Translations under genes and position numbers: made by a program
Notes under the pieces: model-generated
Databases searched by the model: none
What the model saw: only the letters and a program-made list of their open reading frames with translations
What the model was told of the DNA's origin: nothing
Shown: positions 1-11,235 of the stretch, one piece after another
Position numbering within the stretch: position 1 is the first letter of the stretch
Layout: each line of letters opens with the position of its first letter
Assembly (NCBI GenBank): GCA_907165135.1
Contig: OU015567.1
Span: 6,453,001 to 6,517,000, forward strand
Direction: 5' to 3'
Length of the DNA: 64,000 bases
Source: Oikopleura dioica
Lineage: Eukaryota > Chordata > Appendicularia > Copelata > Oikopleuridae

Positions 1-1181
1 AAGCCTTCCTCAAGCTTTTTTGATCACCACGAATCATCGATCGCCAGAGCATCGAATAGTTGTATTGGAAGTCTTGGCTGATCGTTTCGTAGAGCCCGTG
101 ATCGAGAAGAGTGATCTCGGGCTGACCATCCTTTCCTTTGTTGACTAGGACGTTTCCCGGGTGTGGGTCACTGAAAAAGAAATCGTAAGAGAAGATAATA
201 AAAAGTGCGTCATACCAATGGATAAATCCATGATTAAAAATCATTTCTGAATACATTTCTGTGACGCGTTCCACAGTCTTCTCAACATCTATTTTCCGCT
301 GCCTTAGCTCCTCCTTGTTGTTGACCATTGTTCCTGGAAGATACTCCATGACGAGTAAACGACTCGTACAGTAATTATGTAAATTCTTTGGGATTTTAAG
401 CCAGGGAATATTTTTCATAAGCTGTCGACATCTGTCTGCATTGGAGACTTCTTGAAGGAAGTCAAGTTCGCGCGGTAGATTTTGACGAGTGGTTCTGGCG
501 AGCCAGCCGAGCTTGAACTCTGGAAAGAGTCGTGCACATTGCATGACTCCCAGTTCCATGAGCATGAGATCTAAATGAGCAGAATGCTGGACAGCTGCGT
601 GCTGCACTTTCACCGCAACAACTTCGCCAGTTTCTTTTAGCTTGGCTTTGTGACACTGAGCAAGAGAAGCGGCTCCGAGAGGATTCCAATCCCAATCATC
701 AAACACTTCTTCGAGTTCTTTTCCTAATTCTGCTCGAACAACGCTACGAATTTCTGCTTCTGTCGATCTTGGGGCATCCGCATGCAGCGTCTTGAATCTG
801 TCAACATACTGTATTGGGAGTAGATATTCCATGGCGCCGATGTGCTGGCCAACTTTGATGTAGGTTCCGCGATTGGCGCAACACATTTCGTAAAGAAGTT
901 GAGCCGTACGCACGTGGAAGTCCGGCATACCCTCCTTGTATGCCTCTTCAGACAGCTTCTTCATTCCGTTGAAGTCCTTAACGATCTTCAAAACTGTCAC
1001 ACCCAGCCGACCGGAGCGAACTGCCATCTCTGGATAATCTGAAATGATTGCAGTTAAAACTGATTTGGAGACATAGAAGAGAACCTAAAGGGGTGAGTCC
1101 CCATTTTCCATAAGCATAGCTCGCACCGCAAGCGCCCGATATAGCGAAAGCCTTTGCCAGATTGCGCCTTGTTCGCAGCAT
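1..1181 (-). CDS. ADCK1: ADCK1-like mitochondrial UbiB-family kinase (3' end outside window)
   Basis: Atypical ABC1/UbiB kinase; ADCK1 is known as an inner-mitochondrial-membrane protein affecting cristae and lipid homeostasis. Visible on the minus strand: an N-terminal basic then hydrophobic segment (MLRTRRNLAK..), the family's KVGQH motif (IKVGQHIGAMEYLLP), the Ala-rich nucleotide loop variant (PLGAASLAQCHKA), the VAVKVQH lysine, ELDFLQE, and the catalytic loop FIHCDPHPGN followed by LLDHGLY. HCDPHPGN is only formed after removing an intron at 171-215; a second intron lies near 1036-1100. Start at 1181 is preceded by a T-rich stretch ending in AG, as for a trans-spliced mRNA. The stop lies beyond base 1. 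It is the last gene of a five-gene same-strand group (176 bp after the SR-protein stop). Identity rests on recalled similarity to human ADCK1 along the whole visible length. Confidence 0.9.
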
Positions 1182-1357
1182 TCTAGAGTCGGAAAAAATT
1201 GAAGAAAGAGATACTTTGAAATTTCATATTTAGATAAATGAGGCTGATAATTGAAGAAAATGTGTGTTTAACTAAAGCGTCAGTGTTTCTTTGATAAGTC
1301 TTGGCTAAGTCGGCGTGCTCGTAGTTTCTGTGCAACTTTTACTGTCTGTTGGATCTG

Positions 1358-2555
1358 CTAGGAAGAATAGGAGGAGCTTGAAGAGTGCTTTCTTCTACGC
1401 TTCTTTTTCTTGGACTTCTTGGAATGCTTCTTTGGCGGCGGCGGAGTAGGAGTCCTCGAAAAAGAGCTGGAACTAGAAGATCGATGCCGCTTTCTTCGAA
1501 CAGAGTTTGAACGAGAATGGGATCTGGAATATTTTCGGGAGCGTTTTTTTCTCCGAGGAGAAGGAGAGCGCGATCGAGAAGATGAGGAAACGTGTTTTCG
1601 ACTGCGCTTTCTACTTTTTCGTCGTCGTTTCTTTTCGCGAAAGTTTCTCGGCGATGGAGATCGAGAACTAAAAGAGCTGGAGCTTGGAGATCGCGAGTAT
1701 TTTCGACGACGGCGGGAACGGGAAGGAGAGCGCGAGTAGGAAGAGCGAGAACGAGAGGAAGAGCGGGAATAGGATCGTCTGTAAGAGCGAGATCTGGATC
1801 GTGAATAACTACGCTAGAAAAAAAAAAGAGAGGAATGATGAGTTTAAAATGTCGTTGCTTACTCTTCGTTTCGGACGAGAGTCAATTCGAATGTTTCTGT
1901 CCTGTTTTTTCTTGTCATTTGGGTCTGGTGGCAAGCGGTCATCTATTCTGATTCTTGTGACGTATTTTGTTTGGTACTTTTTGGTCGCTTCCAGCTCCTA
2001 AAAAAATGTTGGCACATGTGTGTCTATGGATTTTTCGTACCGCTGCAACTTTGAGAAAATGCATGGTTCCTTTTACATTTGCTTTATTTGCTTGTTCTAT
2101 TTTATTTCTTTCTTCGCGGACACATGTGATCTGTTCTTTTAGTCTTTTCAGTTCTTTATTTTTAGTCATCTCGAGAGGGGCTAAAATAATTAAAAAAATG
2201 TATTCGAGGGTAATTCTTACTTTTCTTTTCACCAGTTGAGTAATAAACTTGCACTTTTCTACCAAATAATATTTTGCCATGGACAGTTTCTCTTGCATCA
2301 ATCGCGCTTTGGACATCCTTGAAGCTAAATGTTACGTAAGAATTATGAAATCAAGGAAGACTCCTTCGATTCTTACTCGATGTATGCAAATCCACGAGGC
2401 TCCCGCGTCTGAAAATCGACTGGAATTCTTACATTAAGAATCTCGCCGAATTCTTTAAACTCTTCCTTGATTTCATCTGGGCGAATTTCTGGACATAGGG
2501 GTCGCAAACAGACCGAAGGATGGGGCTCGCGCTTTTGAACCCCATCTTTTCCCAT
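1358..2555 (-). CDS. SR-family splicing factor (RRM plus C-terminal RS domain), SRSF10/12-like
   Basis: RNA-binding splicing regulator of the SR type. One N-terminal RRM: the segment VDFQTREPRGFAY matches the RNP1 region of SRSF10/SRSF12 (VPLDFYTRRPRGFAY in the human protein), followed after a short intron by DFKDVQSAIDARE. Downstream comes a charged linker on two small exons (about 2060-2190 and 1890-2005, inferred from AG/GT borders and matching phase) and a last exon at 1358-1824 that is almost wholly Arg/Ser/Lys with a Ser-rich end. The stop TAG is at 1358-1360. The start at 2555 sits 5 bases after a CTAG acceptor. Only one RRM is seen, which separates it from SRSF1/4/5/6. The exact orthologue is uncertain, and the linker exons are the least secure part. 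Confidence 0.8.
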
Positions 2556-2745
2556 TGTCTAGAATTGGGAAGAGGATCAGAAAGGGTTTTGTATATTGAA
2601 CTGTAGGACACGGCAAACGCAAAGAAAAAAGAGAAGTTTGAAGAAAAGAGGATACAGTTACACTTTTGTATCAAGATTGGAAAACTCTAAAACTCGAATC
2701 GAAAATGAAAATAAATAAATAAATTAAAGTCAACAGTCGTTGTGA

Positions 2746-4244
2746 TTATGAAAGTGCACCAGCTTGGATGATCATGCGCGTGCCAATGAAATCGGCCACT
2801 TGCTCGTTGACATCGCGCTGCATTTCGAACGCCATCCTGTAGATCTCCGTGCTCGACGAGTTGTACATCATCGCGTTTTGGAAGAGTTGAAGAAGTTCGC
2901 GATGCAGCGTGGGACCGTCTTTGATCAAGCCAGTTTCGATTTTACGACGGATTTGCATCAAGTCCGTCGAGTTCTGAATCAATGACAGTAATTTAAGACT
3001 CTTACTGTCAGTAGAAAACTCACTTTTATACAAATGGAGTAGGACTTGGCTTTCGAGTCTTTCACGGGATTCTTGAAGACTGAAAAGGACGTTCATCACT
3101 TCTGTTAACTAGCAATAACAGTACCTGAAGCATACTTGTGCTCAGCGATTTGTTTCCATAACAACATAGCAGACTTTTTCCAAGCCGGATCCACTGGCTG
3201 AGGCTCCAAATCCGGGCAGATCAAGAACATTTTTCTTTCACAAAAAATTACATGATCTTTTTCAAAGCGTGGATTTGCCCGTGCCTTCGGAAGAAAGAGT
3301 TTGTTGTTGTTGCTGCCCAACTACTGTCGATGTTGTGCTACTACTGGCGGGCATGGTAAAGAACATTTGACTTGTGGAACTGTTTGGAACGGTCTCGATT
3401 TTGGCGTTTTGACCATCGACGCCGGAAGTGGTGATTGGGATGAGTTGCAGGCCTTGAATGTTTTGCGCCCCGTTGACTAGTTGTATTACATTCGACTGCG
3501 TTGGAGTTTTCAAGGTTCACATATTGGAATACAAAATGAAAAGAAAACCCGTGGCTGAGCAATTCGATGCTTTCCTTTCTGCGCTTGGCCAGATGTGACT
3601 CGTACATTTTGAGGAACAACGATTTGATTGGGGTGTCCGGCGTATTGCAATTGAACTAATTGAGAAGCAGGCTGGGAGAGAGCAGCGGATTGACCCTGAT
3701 AAACGATCGAAACATTTGCTTGCTCGATTTTTGGTTTTATGAGCTGTTTTGCTCCGTAGATTTGATCTTTTAGTTGATTCATTCCATCTTCGTCCAGTTT
3801 TTCTTGGTCTAAAAAAGCTTCGCTTTATTGGTCAGACTATAGAGTGTACCTAAGAGTCTGAGAAGAGATTTAAGCCGATCAAGCTTCGCTTGTTTTTCTT
3901 TTATCGACGTTTTATGCTCTTGAATTCGTTTTTCTGAAGAAATTTGGAATGACAAAGTTTCATGTAATAGATCTTACCTTTATAAAATTCTGCCAATTGA
4001 GGGATGGACTCATTTTTCTGCTTTAGATCGTTCATCCGACGCTAGAAAATGAATAAATCATCAAAAATAAATGACTAACCTTGCAATTGTTTGGGCTGAA
4101 AAACGACTGTGGCCGGTTTTGCTCGGCAAATGGCGACAACAGTTCTTGGCATTTGAGAAAACCGGGATCGTAAGGAGCTTGCTGAGCATAGTTTATCAGC
4201 GCTAGAGTTTCTCTAGTCGTCCATTGCGAATGATCTACTGTCAT
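2746..4244 (-). CDS. BRD8: BRD8-like bromodomain protein of the TIP60/NuA4 complex
   Basis: Subunit of the TIP60 histone acetyltransferase complex, acting in the nucleus. The N-terminus has the SANT-like start seen in BRD8 (WTTRETLALIN..PFAEQNRP..FFSPNNC). A Gln/Ser/Thr-rich middle follows (3350-3780). The C-terminal bromodomain begins at WKKSAMLLWKQIAEHKYAS and continues, after removing an intron at about 3073-3122, into VFKNPVKDSKAKSYSI. It then runs through ETGLIKDG, LLQLFQNAMMYNSSS and FEMQRDVNEQV. FQNAMMYNSS holds the conserved acetyl-lysine-binding Asn region. About six short introns are needed. The start at 4244 follows a TTCAG acceptor. It lies 196 bp downstream of SMARCB1 on the same strand, so two chromatin-complex genes are adjacent and possibly co-transcribed. 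The protein is much shorter than human BRD8 because the acidic middle is reduced. Confidence 0.88.
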
Positions 4245-4440
4245 TCTATTCTGAAGAATAAATGAAATAGGACGGTTGTCTGAAATAAGTGCTGATAAAG
4301 CAAAAGTTGAATTGGCAGTTATATGGAAAAATAACGGAAATGTTGAGGGCAGAACATTTAAACAATCAAGGCGTAATTTTATAATTTCAGCCTTCTTTAC
4401 GGACAATTTTCTTGCAAAGAAAGAAAAGCAAGAAGAGGAC

Positions 4441-5847
4441 TTAGTATTGAATCTGGCGACGGCGGCGGCGCGTGATACGGTCTTGATCCTTGATCTTTTT
4501 CTCCATTTCTTCGTTCGTCAGCGTCTCGATCGATGGACACCACGATTCGACGCCGTCCGGTGCTCTTAGCGGCTGTTTGATTGTAGCAGGAGGCGTTTCC
4601 ATGAAATACAGGGTTTTGTAATGCCAACTTAGTTGCCCGCGGATTGTGTACGCGATCGCAGTAATAAATTCTCCACCTTCAAAAGGGAAGAATAATCCTA
4701 TTTCTTTTCTTGTTGAACTTAGTCTTACCTAGCCCTAAATCTTTACAAAGGGTTTCGGCGAATTTCTCCGGACTATTCTCTGGTTCTGACAAGTCCCACT
4801 CGATCTAGAAAAGGTCAGATGTGCACTGGAATCTCTTCGTTTACCTGGTCGTTGAGGGAGATATTGCCGACGTGAATATTTAGCTTGAGAGTAACTCTTT
4901 GATCTGCTGATCCTTCAATAACCTACGAAAAGCGAATAGATAGATCTACAGTGGAGAGATCTACCTGTGTTTTGGGATGATCCTCTAATTGACTTTCGAT
5001 AGACTGCGCAATCGGCGCTATAAAATGATGACCAGGAAGCTCCAAATCGTCACACAGAATCTTGGCAAACTCGGTCGGCGTCAGACACGACTCATTCTTA
5101 TTCCAGGTGAATGAATCTCGCAGTTTATGGCCTAAAAATGAAGAGTTCCTTCTTTACTTTTTCCCAACCTTCAATTTCCATATCAAGTCTAATCGGAACT
5201 AAAGAATCGTCGGTGTTCGCATTCTTCGCTAATTTCTCCTCGCTATGGTCGAGGAGCATCGGAAACGTTCTCGTTTTCTTGCGATTCTTGAGACAGACAC
5301 CGACAGGGGTCGAAACTGGAACAGCGTCCATGTGTTGTTGAGTTTGATTTTGTTGCGTTTCCACTGCTGCTGTTGTCGTTGCTGCTTCTAGGGATGGGTT
5401 AGGGAGGAAGAGAGGGGAGAAAAGGTTACTTTTTTCAACGCGTTTATTTTTTTTTTTGTCGACTTTTGGTTTGATGAATGGTTTTGGCACGGCGATGCTC
5501 TGCGTCGAGCAGCAAAACCTTTCTCCTCCCGTGGCAAAGAGCTCGTCGATTTCTTGCTGTAGGAGAATCTTAGCACCTATCCTCACATGCTTGTGATGCT
5601 TCTCGTTCGTTTGGCTCTTTAGTTACTAAATTGTCAAAGGGGTCTTAGATTTTGGACTTACAAAAAGACCAGCGACGTCGTTTTCGTCGAGCTTTCCGAC
5701 CGTCAACTTTGGAAACTTGTCGTAAAGCTTATTTCTGAACATGCGCAAATAGTTGCCAACATCGCTGCCGAGGTAGAAAAGCGCCGTGCCCTTCTGGAAC
5801 GGTTTGGGAGTTGGGCCCCAGAATTTCCATTTCGAGTCCGAACTCAT
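4441..5847 (-). CDS. SMARCB1: SMARCB1/SNF5/INI1, core subunit of SWI/SNF (BAF) chromatin remodeller
   Basis: Core BAF subunit that contacts the nucleosome acidic patch. N-terminal winged-helix segment: [19 protein letters not shown], nearly as in human ([16 protein letters not shown]). Both SNF5 repeats are visible: [36 protein letters not shown], and [35 protein letters not shown]. The conserved C-terminal segment then follows: [25 protein letters not shown]. It ends in a short Arg-rich tail with stop TAA at 4441-4443. A Thr/Gln-rich insert (about 5330-5400) lies before repeat 1. The first intron donor is GTAAGT after DVAGLF, but which acceptor is used (several AGs near 5600) is not settled. 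Start 5847 follows GTAG. It is the upstream neighbour of BRD8 in the minus-strand gene group. Confidence 0.95.
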
Positions 5848-5952
5848 TCTACCAACAAAAAAATGTAAAAATATAGATGATCGTTTTATTAAAAAGTGGC
5901 AAAATGACTGTAATTTTCGTTGACAGTGTCAGACAGAAAATGGCGGAAATTT

Positions 5953-6292
5953 TCATCTGGACTTCTTCAAGTTCGGAGTCCAAGTAGGATCGGGATCGTT
6001 CTTGTTTTTCTCAAGATCGGCCTTTTCGGCTTTTCTAGCTTCGGCGTTTCGTTTCAACCGCGCTTTTCGATCCTTGTTCAGTTTCGCCAGCTCACCGATT
6101 GTTCTTCGTAGTTCGATCAGAGCATCCTGATTCCTAGACAGCTTTAAGCAATGTTTTTATAATTCCAATAATTATGAATTACGTGTTGACTTGAAGAACT
6201 TCTTGAATCCCCTTCGAAAACCGCTCGTCGCTCTTGACAAGTTCCATTTTCACCAAGTCAGGAATCACATTCTCCGCCTGATCCCAGTTCAT
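5953..6292 (-). CDS. Small charged protein of unknown function (about 93 aa, two exons)
   Basis: I do not recognise this gene. Exon 1 runs from an ATG at 6290-6292 (MNWDQAENVIPDLVKM..) to about 6182. A GT-AG intron of about 45 bp ends at CTAG, and exon 2 (NQDALIELRRTIGELAKL..) runs to a TGA at 5953-5955, the protein ending DPDPTWTPNLKKSR. The reading frame is preserved across the intron and the protein is rich in Lys, Arg, Glu and Ala, probably helical. The start is chosen because an AG acceptor lies 6 bases upstream; the open frame extends further 5' but without an ATG, so a missing first exon is possible. It would be the first member of the five-gene minus-strand group, with SMARCB1 starting 105 bp downstream. 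Confidence 0.5.
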
Positions 6293-7149
6293 TCTCCTCT
6301 GCTTGAAATTCAGAATCCGAAGCACGAACCATTTCTTTCTTTCTCGAGAAGGAAAAATCAGCTTCTCCGCGCGGCGCTCGGCCAATCAAATTCTCCATGT
6401 CCAAGCGCCATAAAATAGGAGCACCAAGGCGATAATTTGGCGGAGTGGATAAAATTGGCGAGGAATTTATGTAATTTTAGTGGAAATTGAAAATTGGCGA
6501 TACAATGATTGATGATTCTAAATAGAATCCAATTGGTAATTCAAGAGCTACTGTATCTTATATCAGATGATAAGGTTCGTATCTCAAGTTTCGAGAAAGC
6601 TACTGTAGCCATTACAGTACTTGACTACTGGTTTTCAATCCAATAACCACTTCTTTGTTGAGTCCTATTTACATGCATCCTGTTGCACTAGAATTACTCA
6701 AAAGATAAGTTGTTATTCCAGGCAAGTTCCACTTTACGGTTCAATTCCCACTGTCAGAAATTTAACAGTTGACTGAACACAAGATCGTTTTATCATGATT
6801 CCAATCTCAATTTTCATCTCTTTTCCTACCCGACAGGTTCTGACCTTCCTGACCTTCCTTGACCGACTGCGACGAAATCGACTAAATCGACAGGTGCGAT
6901 TTACAACAAGATTTCAAACTTAGTTTTTATGGAGTAGCTCGTCTGAGCGTCGTCGACGATGATTTTTATTTTGACAAGTGTCTTTTCGAAAATCTCGTAA
7001 ACCACCTTTTGCCAAATTGGCTCACAATGAAACGAGTTTTCGATGATTATGAAAAGTCTGCGTCGTTTATTTAGGACTAGTGAATGTTCTTTGTTGTGGC
7101 TTAGTTTTTTCATTGTAAAAATGAAAACTTTAATTGTTGCTCACCAGGA
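6293..7149. other. Intergenic stretch, no supported gene
   Basis: AT-rich spacer between the minus-strand five-gene group and the fold-back repeat. A 70-codon minus-strand reading frame (6901-7113) starts with ATG and has plausible codon use, but no recognisable domain, splice pattern or neighbour supports it. Short direct repeats of a gacctTcctgacctt type occur near 6840-6860. It probably contains the promoter for the leftward gene group. Confidence 0.5.
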
Positions 7150-7385
7150 CTCGGCTCGGCAACCTGTGTAGAAAACCTGAGTCAGGTTCTGATGAGCTTG
7201 AATGAAAAGCCGCGTAGCGGCTTTTTTAAGAACGAAGCCGCAAAGCGGCTTCGCCAGTATTTCAGAGAAGATTGAAATGGTAATGCTCCACGGCTTCGTT
7301 TTTAAAAATAGCCGCTGCGCGGCTTTTCATCTAAACTTTTCAGAACTTGATTCAAGTTTTATACTCAGGTTGCTAGCCCCAGCCT
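7150..7385. repeat. Fold-back (inverted-repeat) MITE-like element, copy A
   Basis: The two halves are imperfect inverted copies about 88 bp long. The inner arms are nearly identical: 7202-7239 and the reverse complement of 7292-7330 both read ATGAAAAGCCGCG(T/C)AGCGGCT then run to AACGAAGCC. The outer ends read GGCTCGGCAACCTGTGT on the left and GGGCTAGCAACCTGAGT on the inverted right. No protein is encoded. A shorter relative lies at 11703-11803, showing this is a dispersed family. Target-site duplications could not be fixed by eye. Confidence 0.7.
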
Positions 7386-7766
7386 GAAAGACAGCATTGT
7401 GGCTGTTGAACATTGCGGCTGATTCAACATGACTAGCTGCGGTGCCGCGTTAACACCGATGAGCTGGTGCTGGTGTTGGTGGTGTAGTAGCTTGGTGGTG
7501 TTGAATAGTCGTGCCGCGGGGGGGATCTTCGCCGCGCGCGCTCTAGCTCAGTCAATTGGGCCCCCTCCGAAATTTGATAGTTTCCCACGTAGCGCGCTCA
7601 ACGCCGATTTTCAGTCGATCGCGCAGCGCTACAAAGAAAGAGAAAATCGAGAAAGCACCGAAATCCCATCCGCACGTTCCATTATTGACCTAGAGATCAT
7701 CCCAGAAAAGAAAAACGGAAATATCGAACGCCCAAGAGAGAAAAAGAAAGAGCGCACTGAATCATC

Positions 7767-10700
7767 ATGAAGACGGCTCTTCTCTGGTCGGCCCTGGCAG
7801 CCGCCCAGATTAATGTAAGTCCTGCATTTTTTTGAAAATCAAATTAAAAACCTAATTTTTTTTTTATTTCAACTCAATTTTCAAAGCATTTTCGGCTCGA
7901 AAATCATATTTGTGATTCAAATTAATTACATATAATTGCTAGTTGAAATCAAGGAAGAGTACCAGTCTCAGAACTCCGAATTCCCAAAATTCTAGCTAGA
8001 AAAACACAAATGAAAGTTCAAAGACGCATTTTTCGAGAAAAATAAGCCTGCTTGGAAACAAGATTTATTCTGAGCCCTTTCACCTTTTTCGCTTGATCCA
8101 AAGGTCACTTCGCCTGATGAATCTTCTTTCCAATAAGGTACTGAGAGCATCTTGGCATCCTTTTTGAGCTTGAAGGAGGAATCAAGATGTTTGCTCAGTA
8201 GCTTCCAAGGTCCAATTATTCGATTTTCCAAGAGGCCAAGTCAAACATTTGAGGCCAAATCTATTACTATTTGGATTTTCACGCTTGGTTCACGGTCTGA
8301 CTGATTCACTGAGGGGATCGTAAAATTGACGGGTGCGATTCAATTTTCCCTTTGAAATGGCCGATCTGATCGCCTATGAATGGCGCAAAATGCGATGCTT
8401 ATCGCTTGCTTCCCTCTTTGAGGCCGGTGAAAGGCGGCAAAAGCGCGTGCCACTTCATTATCAAAACTTTATTTTGGGTTTTGTGCGCTTTCAAGGACGT
8501 CCTTGATTTTTTCTTCTTGATAGATGTGGCTGAAAATAGGACGAGCGATGATGTTTCGAGGCACTGACTGATTATTATTGACCTGATTAAATATAGATTT
8601 CGTACGTAATAAGGACGCACAGCTGATTTATTGAGAAGTAGGGACCTTTTTCAGGCCATAAATTTTCGTCTTCCTTAAATTCAGGCCTCGAAATTCGATA
8701 AAGACGCCCAAGAAAATTGAATAATATGAATTAGCGGAAGTAAAAAAGACGCCGTAAAACCTTATTATTGAATAAATATGCAAGCAATTGGTCAAATATG
8801 GTATGATCAATCCCATTTTGTTTCCCAGCTGGATAGGCCATCGATTTTGCTTCGGCTGAAAAAGAAAATTTTCACCGCGGGGAGCCGGGAAACCACAGCG
8901 TGTCCTGCCGCGCCCTATCTCCGCTCCGAATTTTGAAGTTATTTTCGCACACTTCGCAATATTCAATATTGTCATAAGCCACTATTGAGCACCAACGAAA
9001 GCCTATTGTCCCTGTTCTTTTTTAACAAAAAAGGTGCCTTGTCCGGAGCACTTGAAGCGTGCTTTGAATTTTAATACGAAACGAGTGAATTTTCTTTTGG
9101 ACCTCTTTCTTTTTTCACAATTTGTGTCAGTCGAAATTAGCGTAAATATGATTAGAAACGTAAGCAAACAGGTTGATTTTATTATCTTTTGGCGTAATCT
9201 TATAGCGGCTGAATAAATTACCGTGAAATATTTCAACATGTTTTTGACAGGCGCGTAAGATAAATTGCCGACGCACGAAATAACTTTGCACTAACGAATC
9301 TTGTTTCTAATGAAAATCGTTAAGAACGAAGTGACCGTCGAGCTCGGGCAAAATGCAACTCTTCGATGTTCACACGACCAAGCGATTGAGCAGACAGTTT
9401 ATGTCGATTTCAAAGCATTAGATGGTGTACGAGAGCATACCGTGCTAGAATTTGATAAAAGCGCTGCTGGACAGATTGAAATTAAATATCATCCAGACAA
9501 TAGATGGATCATCGATGGTAGGACCGTCAAACTCTTCAACGCCTCCCTCGACGACGAAGGAACCTATACATGTACAATCAGACCAACAGGCTCCAACAAA
9601 ATCGTTATCATTAATCCTCTCGTTGTGAATACAAAGGTTAGGAAGAAATGCTCCGTTTGAAATCAACAAAAACTCATTTTTCTAGCCAACAGAACCTGAA
9701 ATTACCAATGAAGTTCCTCAATCCAGGCCGCTTATTGACGTCTACGATGATGAAACCGCAGACAAAGATGGTCTCGCCAGCGTGGCAACTTGTAAGGTCG
9801 ACGGAGCCAAACCTCCTGCCAAAGTCACCTGGCACTTTGAAAATCAAGGTAAACTATTCAAATCGCTTTCTTGTCCAAAAGATTTCTTCAGACAACGAAG
9901 TTGGCGATGTGATTCCAAGCTCGCAACAAGTCGGTTACAAAGAAAGACAAACCCAGACGTCGAGTACTCTTCAAATTGTCCCAGTAAAATCGTACGATAA
10001 ACAGTCTGCAGTCTGCCGAGTCACCTGGAATGGCTCCGTTCTTTATACGTATGTTTATAGCAAATCCTGCTTTCAACGATTAACAATCCTCGTTTAGTAA
10101 AAGTTTCACTATTGATGTCCAATACAAACCTCACACTCCTATCATTCGCCCTAACAAAGCTCAGCAGAAAGCTACTTGCACAGCAGAAGGAAACCCTGAA
10201 CCAGATATCGTTTGGACTCTCCCAGATGGCACTACTGACAGCAATCCTACTGTGCTCATGCAGGTATTTTATTCATTAAAAGATGTTCTCTTACAATCCG
10301 TTTTTGCAGGAGATCGGAAATCCCAATGCAACGTATGTTTGTATGGCTCAAAACACACATGGAAAGTCAATCCTGGAAACGACCAACTGGGATCTTGACC
10401 AGTTTGTTGGGGTAACAGTCAAGCTCGTTATTTCTCATATTCACTCTGCTTTCTTTTAGCCTGTTTCTACTGGAAACATTGGACTCATTGTTGGCGTCGT
10501 TGCTGGAGCGATCGCAATTATCTGCCTGGCTGGCTATTTGATCTACAGATTCTGTCTTGATCCGACGATGACGGAGAAGCAGGCCGAGTACGATTATCAT
10601 GGTGGTCAGCGTGATCACTACGTTGGCGGATCCCAAACTGGACTCAACAGGTAAATCGTGATTTACGACGCGGGATCTTCCGTTTTTTTACCTACAAGTT

Positions 10701-11235
10701 AAAGCCGCCGTAAAATTCTCTACTTCCATAAATTTAAACTCATAAAAATATTTAGTGCTCCTCAGCGTAAAACACCCGATTACGAGCCGGAATACGACAC
10801 TGACGATGAGCCCGGACAGATTGTCTCGCAAACCTCCTCGCGCTACCATCAGACAAGAAGGTCAAATTCAAACATTCGAGCGACTCCTCAGCGCAATGTA
10901 CAGTACGACGGCGCTCAGGCTGATGTCGACCTTGTAGATAACGCCAAAGATAGATATGAGCACGACTACAATCCATCTTATTACACGAGAAATACCGTTC
11001 CTTACAAGGTATAGTAAAAGGTGATTACAAAGCTATTTCCATTCATACGAATGCTCATGAATGGAGCTTGAACTCTAACGCCTATTTGCAGTAACCCATT
11101 CTTCGGCAAACTCCGTCTAAGCTTCCATTCAGAATAGACAATCATCAATGATCATCCGCTCTCAAATAAACTTCTTTTCAGGACACCTACATGTCAATGG
11201 ACAACTACGACGGGAGCGACTCCCAGATGGTCTGA
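7767..11235 (+). CDS. Nectin/CADM-like immunoglobulin-superfamily cell adhesion protein (type I membrane)
   Basis: Exon 1 (7767-7814) encodes a signal peptide, MKTALLWSALAAAQIN, and splices after a 1.5-kb intron to 9325. Domain order: a V-type Ig domain (ATLRCS..WIIDGR..LDDEGTYTCTI); a second Ig domain (VATCKVDGAKPPAKVTWHF..SAVCRVTWNG); a third short Ig domain (ATCTAEGNPEPDIVW..ATYVCMAQNTHG); a transmembrane helix (NIGLIVGVVAGAIAIICLAG); and a cytoplasmic tail with many Tyr/Asp ending DSQMV. Three Ig domains, one TM segment and a short C-terminal possible PDZ ligand match the nectin/nectin-like layout. Seven or so introns keep frame. Stop TGA at 11233-11235. The 380 bp upstream (7386-7766) would hold the promoter. 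The exact orthologue (nectin, CADM or tunicate-specific) cannot be settled by eye. Confidence 0.82.
7815..9324 (+). other. Long first intron (1510 bp) of the Ig adhesion gene
   Basis: GTAAGT donor directly after the signal-peptide exon; acceptor TTAAG before AACGAAGTG. At about 1.5 kb it is some 30 times longer than typical introns in this window. A 79-codon minus-strand frame (7992-8231) and others inside show no recognisable domain. It may hold enhancers; no transposon ends were identified. Confidence 0.7.

Noticed and set aside
1939-2316. 125-codon frame in the SR-protein gene
   Set aside because: It reads through two short introns; removing them gives an in-phase linker instead.
7429-7770. 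113-codon plus-strand frame before the Ig gene
   Set aside because: Trp/Cys-rich start from a GT-rich run; its end overlaps the real signal-peptide ATG in another frame; probably promoter and 5'UTR.
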